A stretch of DNA of 64,000 nucleotides from Bradyrhizobium stylosanthis (GCF_001641335.1 NZ_LVEM01000004.1:560074-624073); one strand, 5' to 3'. Positions 9,490-17,620 are shown, counted from the first letter of the stretch. A program made the numbers and translations. The notes: generated by a model not told the origin, from the sequence alone.

Positions 9490-10344
9490 TCAGGCCTCGA
9501 CGTGGAATTCCACGTTGACCTGACCGCTGCCGGACGACGGAAAATAGTCGCAGAGCTGCTCAGCCGGGCCGCTGTAGTCGGTCCAGCCGAGCGCCGCGAA
9601 CAGCATGATGGTGTCGGCCATGCCGCCCTCGCCGTTGCACTTGGTGGCGTAGTCCGGGAGCATGTCGAGGAATTCGCGGTAGCGGCGGCCTTGCCACAGC
9701 TCAAGCACGCGCAAATCGACCTGGCGATTGAATTCGCTGGCCACCGACGTCCACGCCTCCGGACCAAGCTTCTTGTTCGGCCAGAGCCGGTGCGAGAGCG
9801 AACCACTGGCGAGAATCGCGACCCGTTCGCCGGATTGGTCGATAGCGCGGCGGGTCGCTTCGCCGAGAATCCGGCTCTCCTCGAACGAGGTGAACAGCGG
9901 CGAGGCGACCGAGACGACCTTCGCGAAGCCGTCCGGATTCATGTAATGCATCGGGACGATGGTGCCGTATTCGAGCCCTAGGCTCGCCACCTCATGGGCG
10001 ATGACGTTGAGACCGGTATCCGCCGCCCTGCCCGCGATGGCCTGGGCGAGGCACGTATCGCCCGGCAGATCGTAGCTGAGATCCTGGATCATCTGCGGCG
10101 CCTCGTGACTGGTGAACGAGCCGCGATGCCGCGCATTGGCGTTGATGTGATAGCCGAAATTCGAGAGCCAGTGGGTATCGAACACCACGAAGCTGGTGAC
10201 GCCGCGCTCTTTCGCCCGCCGCCCGAGCTCGCGCAGAGACGCGACGGCAGCCTGGCGCGCCGCACGCAACGGGCTGCCGGGCTGCTCCGACAGCATCAAT
10301 GATGGAACGTGAGTGACCTTGGCCGCGAGTACGAGCTGCCCCAT
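9490..10344 (-). CDS. Type III (LigB-like) extradiol ring-cleavage dioxygenase
   Basis: 284 residues from ATG 10344, which has GCGAGG 6-7 nt upstream; a GTG 9 nt earlier lacks a spaced ribosome site. LigB-family metal ligands are seen as THVPSL (H12) and FDTHWL (H58), with a later acidic segment KCNGEGGMADT. The protein most resembles 3,4-dihydroxyphenylacetate 2,3-dioxygenase (HpaD-type) and related catecholic dioxygenases that cleave next to the diol with non-heme Fe(II). The exact substrate is not decided. An XRE regulator lies 18 nt upstream on the same strand, so the two are probably cotranscribed. Confidence 0.8.
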   Translation of the reverse strand: MGQLVLAAKVTHVPSLMLSEQPGSPLRAARQAAVASLRELGRRAKERGVTSFVVFDTHWLSNFGYHINANARHRGSFTSHEAPQMIQDLSYDLPGDTCLAQAIAGRAADTGLNVIAHEVASLGLEYGTIVPMHYMNPDGFAKVVSVASPLFTSFEESRILGEATRRAIDQSGERVAILASGSLSHRLWPNKKLGPEAWTSVASEFNRQVDLRVLELWQGRRYREFLDMLPDYATKCNGEGGMADTIMLFAALGWTDYSGPAEQLCDYFPSSGSGQVNVEFHVEA

Positions 10345-10362
10345 GACGGTCACCTCGCAGCG

Positions 10363-10668
10363 TCAAGCCGCCTGGGGCTGGCTGCTGTGGATCGCGGACG
10401 CCAGCCGCAGCAGCAGCACGATCGAGACGTTGCCCTTGCCGGCCTCGATCTGGGCGATGTAGCGCTCGGAGATCCCGGAGCGGCGGGCGAGCTCCCGGCG
10501 CGACAGGTCGCAGCGGGTGCGCGAGGATCTCAGGCGGTCGCCCAGCTCGGCCAGAAACGCGGTCTCCGAATAGGGCGGCACGGCACAGCTTCCCGGCAGC
10601 ACCTCGCCCGCAAAATCCATGACTTGATTCAGCATTGGTCTATCCACGTTCGCCTTCGGAGCGGCCAT
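10363..10668 (-). CDS. Small XRE-family transcriptional regulator (BoxR/BzdR-like HTH only)
   Basis: 101 residues if ATG 10668 is used. ATG 10635 (90 aa) and TTG 10707 are alternatives. The HTH runs LGDRLRSSRTRCDLSRRELA then RSGISERYIAQIEAGKGNVS. This is very close in pattern to the DNA-binding half of BoxR/BzdR regulators, which normally continue into a shikimate-kinase-like effector domain. Here the protein ends 10 residues after the HTH with QPQAA, so the sensor half is missing. A FixK-type box (10694-10707) lies just upstream. It is probably in an operon with the dioxygenase. Confidence 0.75.
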   Translation of the reverse strand: MAAPKANVDRPMLNQVMDFAGEVLPGSCAVPPYSETAFLAELGDRLRSSRTRCDLSRRELARRSGISERYIAQIEAGKGNVSIVLLLRLASAIHSSQPQAA

Positions 10669-10693
10669 CCTACCCCTGCCAGGCCCGGCCTCA

Positions 10694-10707
10694 TTGACGC
10701 GGATCAA
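10694..10707. promoter_or_regulatory. FixK/FNR-type box TTGA-N6-TCAA
   Basis: The sequence TTGACGCGGATCAA matches the FixK2 consensus TTG(A/C)-N6-(T/G)CAA. It lies between the XRE gene (minus) and a secreted-protein gene (plus, 10793). With the box at -41.5 on the minus strand, transcription would begin near 10659, which would favour the 10635 start. On the plus side a TACACT -10-like element (10755) would put it near -65. Confidence 0.5.
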
Positions 10708-10792
10708 ATTCGCGCGCGATCGGCGGCGGCCGTGGACGGACGCCGGCGGGATGCTACACTTTGGAATTCTTCGAGGCGGGGCTTTTCAGGAC

Positions 10793-11245
10793 ATGACGCG
10801 TTGTTTGAGCCGCTGGACCACGGTTGTATTGCTATGGGTTGCCTTGGTGCCTTCGGCGCGCGCGGAGACGCTTGCGGCGACTGTCGAGCAATGGGGCCTG
10901 CTCGGCTCATGGGCGGTCGATTGCGCGGCGCGGCCCGACCGCGACAAGGGCGCGCTGCTGACTTACGAAATCCGGAAGGACGGAAGGGTGATGTACCGGC
11001 GTAATTTTGGCGACGCCAGGGACGAGAACGAGGTGGTGTCCGCCACCATCAATGCCGAAGGCCTGCTCAATGTGATGGTGTACTTCCCCTCGCTGCATCA
11101 GACCCGCGAGTTCGGGCTGCTGCTCCTGAAGGACGGCAGCCTGCGCGCGATCTACAATCGCAGCGATCGCGGCGAGTACACGATCAGGGACGGCAAGTAC
11201 GTCGCGACCGGCGCGCCGACACCGGCGCAGCAACGCTGCGATTAA
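10793..11245 (+). CDS. Secreted protein of unknown function
   Basis: 150 residues from ATG 10793 (AGG 3-5 nt upstream). A signal peptide ends at PSARA-ET (about residue 24). The mature region is a mostly beta pattern (WAVDCAARPDRDKGALLTYEI, MYRRNFGD, REFGLLLLKDGSLRAIYN) with two cysteines, at the start and the end, that could form a disulfide. I recognise no named family. The FixK-type box upstream suggests oxygen-responsive control (inference). Confidence 0.7.
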   Translation: MTRCLSRWTTVVLLWVALVPSARAETLAATVEQWGLLGSWAVDCAARPDRDKGALLTYEIRKDGRVMYRRNFGDARDENEVVSATINAEGLLNVMVYFPSLHQTREFGLLLLKDGSLRAIYNRSDRGEYTIRDGKYVATGAPTPAQQRCD

Positions 11246-11343
11246 AGACCGTGATTTGCGCGCGATCTTGCGAAGATTCAGTCGCGCATGGTCACACCGC
11301 ACTCTGTCTGAACAGGCGTTCAGAATTCTCCTGCGACTCCTCC

Positions 11344-11368
11344 GGAACGTTCACGCGAATGCGCCGTT
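11344..11368 (+). promoter_or_regulatory. EcfG-type (general stress sigma) promoter
   Basis: GGAAC (11344-11348), a 16-nt spacer, then CGTT (11365-11368): an exact match to the EcfG/RpoE2 consensus. The predicted transcript starts near 11375, 24 nt before ATG 11399 and upstream of a GGAGGAGG ribosome site. Confidence 0.75.
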
Positions 11369-11398
11369 TAGATTGGCATTCGATTGGAGGAGGACATC

Positions 11399-11626
11399 AT
11401 GAAGAAGCTTGGTTATGTGGTTGCGGCCCTCGGCGCTCTCGCGATCGCGGCGCCTACGCTCGCCAGCGCGGAGACGGTCGTGATCAAGCGCGGTCATCAC
11501 CACGGCCCGTATGGCGCGCGTGCCGAGTACGGCATGCATCGTGACCACGGCTGGCATCGTGGCTGGCGTCATCACGGCGATCGGGTCGTCGTGGTCAAGC
11601 GCGGCCATCGTCACCACTGGGACTAA
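11399..11626 (+). CDS. Small secreted His/Gly/Arg-rich protein
   Basis: 75 residues. ATG 11399 is preceded by a strong GGAGGAGGAC. A signal peptide (MKKLGYVVAALGALAIAA) ends at LASA-ET. The mature 50 residues carry 11 histidines in repeats such as GHHHGPYG and HRDHGWHRGWRHHGD plus VVVVKRGHRHH, which suggests metal or proton binding in the periplasm (inference). It is monocistronic, with an exact EcfG-type promoter upstream and a strong terminator downstream. Confidence 0.8.
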   Translation: MKKLGYVVAALGALAIAAPTLASAETVVIKRGHHHGPYGARAEYGMHRDHGWHRGWRHHGDRVVVVKRGHRHHWD

Positions 11627-11642
11627 TGCGCAACGCAGCACG

Positions 11643-11671
11643 GAAATGGCCCCTCGCGGGGCCATTTCTTT
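11643..11671 (+). terminator. Intrinsic terminator
   Basis: GAAATGGCCCC - TCGC - GGGGCCATTTC followed by TTT, directly after the His-rich peptide gene. Confidence 0.8.
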
Positions 11672-11692
11672 GCGTTTGCGATACGCCTTTGA

Positions 11693-12511
11693 TTAATCCC
11701 ACGCCGGCGCGAAGCCCGGATTGACGCAGCGCCTGTCCTTGGGCAGCGCGGCGATCTTTTTGCGATCGGCATCGTCGAGCGTGATCTTGAGCGCATCGAG
11801 ATTGGCCTGCTGGCTCTCGCGGCGCGACGCCTTCGGGATCGCCGCGACGCCGTTCTGGTCGAGCAGCCATTTCAGCGCGACCTGCGCGGCCGTTGCATTG
11901 TGCTTGGCGCCGATCTCGGCCAGCACGGGATCCGAAGCAATGCGCCCCTGCGCGAGCGGGCAATAGGCGACCAGCGGAATCGACTTCGCGTTGAGATAGG
12001 CCAGCACCTTCGATTGATCGAGCATGGCGTGATATTCGATCTGGTTGCAGGCGATCGGCGCCTTGACGTCCTCGACGGCGATCTTGAGCAGCGCCGTGGT
12101 GAAATTCGCAACGCCGATGGCCCGCGTACGCCCCTCCTCCTTCAGCTTCATCAAGGTCTCGAACACCGCACCCCAGTTCGCCGACTTAGACGGCCAGTGC
12201 ACCAGATAGAGATCGACATGGTCGAGCCGCAGCTTGGTCAGGCTGGCGTCGAAGGCACGGCGGATGGCGTCCGGCGAAAGATTCTCGTGCCAGACCTTGG
12301 TCGTGACGTGCAGCTCGCCCCGCGGCAGCCGGGCCGCGGCGAGCGCGGCGCCGATCGCCTCTTCATTGGCGTACATCTCGGCGGTGTCGATGTGGCGATA
12401 GCCGATCGCGAGCGCGCTTTCGACCGCCGCCCGGCAGGCATCGCCCTGCATGCGGAAAGTGCCGAGGCCGAGCTTGGGCATGCTGATGCCCTGTGTCTTC
12501 AGATTGTCCAT
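11693..12511 (-). CDS. Aldo/keto reductase (2,5-diketo-D-gluconate reductase-like)
   Basis: 272 residues from ATG 12511, with CAGGAG 8 nt upstream. The extended frame to 12667 is unsupported. It is an NADPH-dependent carbonyl reductase of the AKR TIM-barrel fold. The catalytic tetrad is visible as D42 and Y47 (HIDTAEMYANE), K72 (VTTKVWHE) and H105 (LYLVHWP). The coenzyme phosphate-binding loop is IPKASRRE. Length and motifs match the DkgA/DkgB group (AKR3/5-like). The physiological substrate is not predictable. It is convergent with the His-rich peptide gene and monocistronic. Confidence 0.87.
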   Translation of the reverse strand: MDNLKTQGISMPKLGLGTFRMQGDACRAAVESALAIGYRHIDTAEMYANEEAIGAALAAARLPRGELHVTTKVWHENLSPDAIRRAFDASLTKLRLDHVDLYLVHWPSKSANWGAVFETLMKLKEEGRTRAIGVANFTTALLKIAVEDVKAPIACNQIEYHAMLDQSKVLAYLNAKSIPLVAYCPLAQGRIASDPVLAEIGAKHNATAAQVALKWLLDQNGVAAIPKASRRESQQANLDALKITLDDADRKKIAALPKDRRCVNPGFAPAWD

Positions 12512-12675
12512 AAGTAAACTCCTGACGTCATTCAACCCGCCGGACGCGCGGTGAGGCCGCGGGGACAAACTCTTCGGTGATGGAAAAGAGGTGGCGGGAA
12601 CGGCCAATATAGCGCGGAAGGGGCAGAAGCGGCCAATCAAGATCGAGTTAGCTTTGGGGTGCACCATGCATCCCC

Positions 12676-12767
12676 GACGTCATGGCCGGGCTTGTCCCGG
12701 CCATCCGCGCCTTGCTGCGCGGCGCAAAGAACGTGGATGCCCGGGACAAGCCCGGGCACGACGACAG
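12676..12767. repeat. REP-like palindromic repeat pair
   Basis: CATGGCCGGG/CCCGGCCAT and GCCCGGGACAAGCCCGGGC hairpins, in the same family as 3022-3139. It lies between phoD (end 12774) and the aldo/keto reductase start. Confidence 0.75.
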
Positions 12768-12773
12768 GGGCTC

Positions 12774-14348
12774 TCACGAGTGCTGCGCCACCACGGCCGG
12801 GCGCGGCTGCGGCTGCGGCACGATGTCGACGGACCAGAGGTCGCGGTTGTCGACATCCTTCAACGTCACGGTCATGACGCCGCTCGCGCCATCGATGTCG
12901 ACGCGGCCGAAGAATTGCAGGCCGAAGCACGGCGCGAGGTTCTCGCCCTGCGCCTCGCTGCAGCCGCTCTGGTACATCGCGACCGGACCGAACGTATTGT
13001 CGAGCTCGCCCGGGCCCCAGGTGCCGGCATGAAGCGGGCCTGAGACGAACTCCCAGAACGGCTCGAAATCCTGGAACTGCGCCTTGTTCGGATCGTAGTA
13101 GTGCGCGGCCGTGTAGTGCATGTCGGCGGTGAGCCAGACGATGTTGCGCACGCCCGCGCGCTTGATGGACGACAGCAGATCGGCGATCTCGTGCTCGCGC
13201 CGGTCGGGCGCCCCATTGCCGAGCGCGACGGCGTCGAGGCTGACGAGGCCGATCGGCAGGTCCGCCGCGATCACCTTCCAGGTCGCGCGCGAGACGGAGA
13301 GCTCGCGCTTCAGCCAGGCGAGCTGCTCGGCGCCGAGAACCCAGCCGCGATGATCGTTGCCCTTGTTCCAGCTGTCGTCGCGATAGCTGCGCATGTCGAT
13401 CATGAAGACGTCGAGCAGCGGACCATAGGCGATCCTGCGATAGACCCGGCCCTGCCGCGCACCGATGTCGCGGATCGGCATGAAGTCGAAGAAGGCGCGG
13501 CGGGCGCGCGCGATCAGGCGCGGCGTGCCGTCGTCCTCGAAGCCCGCATCGTCGTAGCTGCCGGCCGGCGACCAATCGTTGGTGACCTCGTGGTCATCCC
13601 ATTGCGCAAGCATCGGCACCTCCGCGTGGAACGCGCGGAAATGTTCATCGAGATGGTTGTATTTGTAATTGCCCCGGAACTGCGTCAGCGTATGCGCGAC
13701 CTCGGCCTTCTCATCCGTGACGATGTTGCGCCAGGTCTCGCCGTTCGGGAGCTTCTGCTCCGATGGAATCGCGCAGTCGGCGTAGATGTGGTCGCCGGAA
13801 TGGATGAAGAAGTCGGGGCGGTTGTCCAGCATGGTGCGATAGCTGCGATAGCCGCCGCGCGAAATGTCGATGCCCCAGCCCTGCCCCGCGACGTCACCGG
13901 ACCACACGAACGAGATCGACCGGTTGGCTGCCGGCGCCGTGCGGAAATGACCCATGCGGCTTTCGCCGGCGATGCCGGTCGCGATATCGTCGAACCGGAC
14001 GCGATAGAAGATGTCCTGCCCGGCCGGCAGGTCGTGGAGCTGCAGCTTTGCGGTGAAGTCTGCATCGGGCAAGGCGTCGCGCGATGCCGATGCGACGATG
14101 GTCTTGAAGCTCTCGACGGTCGAGCATTCGACGTGCATCCGCGCGGCCCGGTCGGCGCGCGCCCAAACGACGGCGGAGCCATCCGAAACGTCGCCGGACT
14201 GGATGCCGCCCGCGATCTGCGGGCGGTCGGCGGCACGGCTGATGCGGGGCTTTGCGAGCGTGCCGAGCGAGGCAACGGCGAGGCTGGAGGTGGAGCGGAC
14301 CAGGAATTGCCGCCGGGTCCATGCGCGCTGGGCGCGGAGCGATGCCAT
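12774..14348 (-). CDS. phoD: Alkaline phosphatase D (PhoD-like phosphodiesterase/phosphatase)
   Basis: 524 residues. The N-terminus has a Tat signal (TRRQFLVRSTSSLAVAS) with cleavage near SRAAD. A PhoD N-terminal Fn3-like domain (about 40-135) is followed by the calcineurin-type catalytic domain: SGDVAGQGWG, FFIHSGDHIYADC, QWDDHEVTNDW, MIDMRSYR and WLTADMHYTAAHYYD supply the Fe/Ca ligands. PhoD hydrolyses phosphate mono- and diesters in the periplasm. No Pho box was recognised upstream by eye. It is monocistronic. Confidence 0.92.
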   Translation of the reverse strand: MASLRAQRAWTRRQFLVRSTSSLAVASLGTLAKPRISRAADRPQIAGGIQSGDVSDGSAVVWARADRAARMHVECSTVESFKTIVASASRDALPDADFTAKLQLHDLPAGQDIFYRVRFDDIATGIAGESRMGHFRTAPAANRSISFVWSGDVAGQGWGIDISRGGYRSYRTMLDNRPDFFIHSGDHIYADCAIPSEQKLPNGETWRNIVTDEKAEVAHTLTQFRGNYKYNHLDEHFRAFHAEVPMLAQWDDHEVTNDWSPAGSYDDAGFEDDGTPRLIARARRAFFDFMPIRDIGARQGRVYRRIAYGPLLDVFMIDMRSYRDDSWNKGNDHRGWVLGAEQLAWLKRELSVSRATWKVIAADLPIGLVSLDAVALGNGAPDRREHEIADLLSSIKRAGVRNIVWLTADMHYTAAHYYDPNKAQFQDFEPFWEFVSGPLHAGTWGPGELDNTFGPVAMYQSGCSEAQGENLAPCFGLQFFGRVDIDGASGVMTVTLKDVDNRDLWSVDIVPQPQPRPAVVAQHS

Positions 14349-14475
14349 TCAGGAGACCTTCGTCGAATCGCGACGGAAGGTGCCTGCGCCGGTTGACGGC
14401 TACCCTGACGGTTTCTTGACTCGGAGCCTACGGTTTTGCGACGCGGGGATGACGAGCGCGCGGCGAAAAAGGTGC

Positions 14476-14509
14476 ACTCCCTCGCCCCGCTTGCGGGGAG
14501 AGGTGAAGC
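14476..14509. repeat. CCCTC-GCCCCGC-type intergenic repeat, short copy
   Basis: A CCCTCGCCCCGC ... GCGGGGAGAGG hairpin, a single-stem copy of the family seen at 62748-62882 and 63503-63645. Confidence 0.65.
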
Positions 14510-14545
14510 GACATCGCACTCGATTTAGGTGAGATCAGCTCCGGC

Positions 14546-14968
14546 CTAACGCTGCCAGTTGCAGATGCCGCCGGAGCGGCAGGGCCAGGTCTGGATGCGG
14601 GTATCCCTCGCCTGCGCGTCGAGCGGATTGCCGCGACGATGGGCGAGCTTGGCGCGGGCGGCACCGCGCGGCTGCGGGCTCCTGGTGGTATGCGCGACCT
14701 TGGGCTCGGCCACGTGCACGCGCTCGGCAGCGACCTTCCTGGGCACGTCCATCGGCTCGGCGCGGGCCTGCGCTTCGTTGCCGCCCTTCGCTTCGAGCGC
14801 GACCGGGGCGAACTGCGTCTCCGGTCCGAGCCGCTTTGGCGACAGGACTGCCTTGGAGAGATCGAGACCGAGATATTCGTCAGGCTTGTAGTCGTCAGCG
14901 CGCGCAATGCTACCGCACGCCACAACGAGGGCGACGGCAACTGCAAAAGGAACGCTTTTCAGGACCAC
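14546..14968 (-). CDS. Secreted protein of unknown function with C-terminal Cys-pair motif
   Basis: 140 residues. The start is GTG 14968, with a textbook AGGAGG five bases upstream. Signal peptide to about residue 24 (SIARA-DD). The mature protein is hydrophilic, rich in Ala/Arg/Pro and low in predicted structure. It ends in TRIQTWPCRSGGICNWQR, a Cys-x5-Cys tail that I associate with a family of secreted bradyrhizobial proteins (recollection, not searched). Its leader contains nested inverted repeats that would hide the Shine-Dalgarno (see 14970-15025). It lies downstream of nitronate monooxygenase on the same strand. Confidence 0.72.
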   Translation of the reverse strand: MVLKSVPFAVAVALVVACGSIARADDYKPDEYLGLDLSKAVLSPKRLGPETQFAPVALEAKGGNEAQARAEPMDVPRKVAAERVHVAEPKVAHTTRSPQPRGAARAKLAHRRGNPLDAQARDTRIQTWPCRSGGICNWQR

Positions 14969-14969
14969 G

Positions 14970-15025
14970 GACGCCTCCTGAAATTGAATTATTAAGGGGT
15001 AATTTACCCCTATTTAGGAGGCGTC
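14970..15025 (-). promoter_or_regulatory. Self-complementary 5' leader sequestering the Shine-Dalgarno
   Basis: On the transcript, GACGCCTCCT (15025-15016) is perfectly complementary to AGGAGGCGTC (14979-14970), which contains the ribosome site of the GTG at 14968. Between them sits a second palindrome, AGGGGTAAATTACCCCT (15011-14995). This nested arrangement would form a stem closing the SD, as in RNA thermometers or antisense-SD switches. That it is transcribed is an assumption. Confidence 0.5.
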
Positions 15026-15076
15026 GCGCGCATTTCCAGCGGCGGATTGCCGCCGTGGTTAAGAAGTTTGGCGGTT

Positions 15077-16078
15077 TCAGGCGACCTTTCGCGTCGCACC
15101 CGTCCCGTCCAGGAACCCCAGCAGGCGGCTGCGGATGATCTGTTCCGCCTCGCCCATGATGCGGTCGATGAGTTCCTTGCAGGTGGGGATGTCGTGGATC
15201 AGCCCTGCGACCATGCCGCAGCTCCAGGCACCCGCGTCCATCTGTCCGTCCAGCATGACTTTCGGATAGACGCCGGCGACCTGGTCATGGATGTCGTCGA
15301 TGGTCAGCTTGGCGCCCTTCTCGCGCTCGATCTCGAGCAGGCGATCGACATTGGCGTTCTTCAGCACGCGCTCGGTGTTGCGCAGCGCGCGCATGATCAG
15401 GCGGGTGTCGAGCTCGGTAGCGGCGACCAGCGCGTCTTTCACGTTCTGATGCACCGGGGCTTCCCTGGTTGCGATGAAGCGCGTGCCCATGTTCATGCCG
15501 GCGGCGCCCAGCGACAGTGCCGCGACGAGGCTGCGCCCGTCGGCCATCCCGCCGGAGGCAACGAACGGGATCTTCAACTCCTCCGCCGCGCGCGGCAGCA
15601 GGATCATGTTCGGAATGTCGTCCTCGCCGGGATGGCCGCCGCACTCGAAGCCGTCGACGCTGACGGCATCACAGCCGATGCGCTCGGCCTTCAGCGAGTG
15701 GCGCACCGAGGTGCATTTGTGGATCACCTTGATGTCGGCCGCCTTCAGCGCCGGCATGTACTGTTCGGGGCTGCGGCCAGCGGTCTCCACCGCCTTGATG
15801 CCGCCCTCCACGATGGCGGCGATATATTCCGGATAGGGCGGCGCCGCGAACGTCGGCAGGAAGGTGAGGTTCACGCCGAACGGCTTGTCGGTCATGTCGC
15901 GGCAGCGCGCGATCTCCTTGGCGAGCAGCTCCGGCGTCTTCTGCGTGAGGCCCGTGATGATGCCGAGTCCGCCGGCATTCGAGACGGCGGCGGCAAGCTC
16001 GGCAAAGCCGACGAAATGCATGCCGCCCTGGATGATGGGGTGCTCGATGCCGAACAGTTCGGTGATCGCGGTCTTCAC
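15077..16078 (-). CDS. Nitronate monooxygenase (2-nitropropane dioxygenase family)
   Basis: 333 residues. The start is GTG 16078 with GGGAGG upstream. It is an FMN TIM-barrel enzyme oxidising nitronates. Signatures are IEHPIIQGGMHFVG at the N-terminus, VDGFECGGHPGEDD in the middle, FVASGGMADGRSLVAAL (FMN phosphate loop) and GAAGMNMGTRF. Related proteins include enoyl reductase FabK, but the His-containing SVDGFECGGHPG segment favours nitronate monooxygenase class I. The SDR gene is 62 nt upstream on the same strand, so the two may be cotranscribed. Confidence 0.88.
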   Translation of the reverse strand: MKTAITELFGIEHPIIQGGMHFVGFAELAAAVSNAGGLGIITGLTQKTPELLAKEIARCRDMTDKPFGVNLTFLPTFAAPPYPEYIAAIVEGGIKAVETAGRSPEQYMPALKAADIKVIHKCTSVRHSLKAERIGCDAVSVDGFECGGHPGEDDIPNMILLPRAAEELKIPFVASGGMADGRSLVAALSLGAAGMNMGTRFIATREAPVHQNVKDALVAATELDTRLIMRALRNTERVLKNANVDRLLEIEREKGAKLTIDDIHDQVAGVYPKVMLDGQMDAGAWSCGMVAGLIHDIPTCKELIDRIMGEAEQIIRSRLLGFLDGTGATRKVA

Positions 16079-16140
16079 TTAAGTACCTCCCGGAATTTGC
16101 TTGATGTTGGGATCAGTCTAGCCGGACTTTTCCGCTGCGG

Positions 16141-16878
16141 TCACCATTTCTCTCCGAACGGCCTGATCTCCATCTCGAAGGTCCAGGCACTCTTCGGCTG
16201 CTGGTAGAGCTGCCAATAGGAATCGGCGACGGCCGACGGCGGCATCAGCAGGTCGGGATTGTCGAGCGCGTTCGGCCCGAGCGCCTCGAGCCGGCGCTGC
16301 CGCACCCATTCGGTGTCGACGCCGGAATCGATGATGAGATGGGCAACGTGGATGTTCTTCGGCCCGAGCTCGCGGGCCATCGCCTGCGCCACCGCGCGCA
16401 GGCCGAACTTGGCGCTGGCGAAGGCGGCAAAACCGCTGCCGCCGCGCAAGGACGCCGTCGCACCGGTGAAGAAGATGTTGCCGCCGCCGCGCGGCAGCAT
16501 CAGCCGCGCCGCCTCGCGGCCTGCGAGGAAGCCGGAATAGCAGGCCATCTCCCAGACTTTCCGGAACACGCGTTCGGTGGTGTCGAGGATCGGAAAGTTG
16601 ACGTTGGCGCCGACGTTGAAGATGCAGACCTCGAGCGGCGCGTGCTTGTCGGCATCGCCAAGGAAGGAGATGACTTCCTCTTCCTTCCGCGCGTCCAGCG
16701 AACGCGCATGGATCTCGCCGCCGGCTGCCTCGATGTCCTTCACCAGCGGCGCCAGCTTGTCGCCATTGCGGCGGCCGGCAAACACGGTGAAGCCTTCGGC
16801 GGCGAATTTCTTGGCGATCTCGGAGCCGATGAAATCGCCGGCCCCGATCACGGCGGCTGTCGCGTTTCGCTTGGGCAT
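16141..16878 (-). CDS. SDR-family oxidoreductase with Tyr-to-Phe at the catalytic position
   Basis: 245 residues, short-chain dehydrogenase fold. The dinucleotide loop is GAGDFIG (12-18) and the NVGANVNF strand replaces the usual NNAG. The catalytic Tyr-x3-Lys is here Phe153-x3-Lys157 (AAFASAKFG), so the canonical proton donor is missing while Lys is kept. Activity may differ from ordinary SDRs or use another residue. The C-terminus ends EMEIRPFGEKW, seen in some proteobacterial SDRs. It is divergent from the HxlR regulator across a perfect operator, so probably under its control. Confidence 0.82.
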   Translation of the reverse strand: MPKRNATAAVIGAGDFIGSEIAKKFAAEGFTVFAGRRNGDKLAPLVKDIEAAGGEIHARSLDARKEEEVISFLGDADKHAPLEVCIFNVGANVNFPILDTTERVFRKVWEMACYSGFLAGREAARLMLPRGGGNIFFTGATASLRGGSGFAAFASAKFGLRAVAQAMARELGPKNIHVAHLIIDSGVDTEWVRQRRLEALGPNALDNPDLLMPPSAVADSYWQLYQQPKSAWTFEMEIRPFGEKW

Positions 16879-16919
16879 GTCGCCTCCTCCGGTGAGCGTG
16901 TGATTGGGCGGAAGGCTAT

Positions 16920-16936
16920 AGTTCTAAAATAGAACT
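16920..16936. promoter_or_regulatory. Perfect palindromic operator between SDR and HxlR genes
   Basis: AGTTCTA-AAA-TAGAACT, 7-bp perfect arms, is the only such palindrome in the divergent intergenic region. It is a likely binding site for the HxlR protein encoded at 17031. Confidence 0.65.
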
Positions 16937-17030
16937 GTCAAACTTTTGGGCTAAATGCTAGGTTTGGCTCCGAATTGCACTGATTGTTCAAGTCAGTTCC
17001 TTTTTCTGACTGACGCTGGCCGGAGACCGG

Positions 17031-17498
17031 ATGATGAAGTGGGACACGCTGGACGAGGAGCAATGCTCGCTCTCCCGCACCGTCGCGGTGGTCGGCGATC
17101 GCTGGACGCTGCTGATCCTGCGCGAGTGCTTCCTGCGCGTGCGCCGGTTCGAGGCGTTCCAGTCCTCGCTCCAGATCACGCGGCATCTGCTCTCGGAGCG
17201 GCTGAAGAAGCTGGTCCGCTTCGGCATCCTGCGCCGCGTCCCCTATTCCGAGGCGCCCAAGCGCTACGAATACATCCTGACGCAGAAGGGTCTCGACCTC
17301 TACCCGATCATCATGGCGATGGTGCATTGGGGCGACACCCACATGGGCGACGAGCGCGGCCGCCCGCTGCTGCACGAGCACAAGACTTGCGGCAAGCTGT
17401 TCGACCCCGTGATGGTGTGCTCGGAATGCGGCGAGGTGCTGCATGCGAAGCAGGTGCATGTACATTCCGGCCCGGGACGGAAGGAAGCGGTGGGGTGA
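17031..17498 (+). CDS. HxlR-family winged-helix transcriptional regulator
   Basis: 155 residues, starting ATG-ATG at 17031 with a GGAGA upstream. The HxlR core is clear: CSLSRTVAVVGDRWTLLILR, then FQSSLQITRHLLSERLKKL (recognition helix) and the wing RRVPYSEAPKRYEYILT. A C-terminal extension holds CGK...CSECG, possibly a small zinc site. Such regulators bind as dimers to palindromes and usually control the divergent gene, here the SDR. The effector is unknown. Confidence 0.88.
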   Translation: MMKWDTLDEEQCSLSRTVAVVGDRWTLLILRECFLRVRRFEAFQSSLQITRHLLSERLKKLVRFGILRRVPYSEAPKRYEYILTQKGLDLYPIIMAMVHWGDTHMGDERGRPLLHEHKTCGKLFDPVMVCSECGEVLHAKQVHVHSGPGRKEAVG

Positions 17499-17544
17499 GC
17501 GGTGTTGGCGCTCGCTCGGTCATTGGACCTGAGGGCGATGCCAC

Positions 17545-17590
17545 ACCTCCGGTGTCGTCCCGGCGAAGGCCGGGACCCATACCGCGTGAT
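17545..17590. repeat. Palindromic intergenic repeat
   Basis: A GTCCCGGC...GCCGGGAC hairpin with the flank GGTGTCGTCCC. One of the REP-like families in the window. Confidence 0.65.
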
Positions 17591-17620
17591 CTATCCACCG
17601 CCATTCGTGATTGCACCGCT

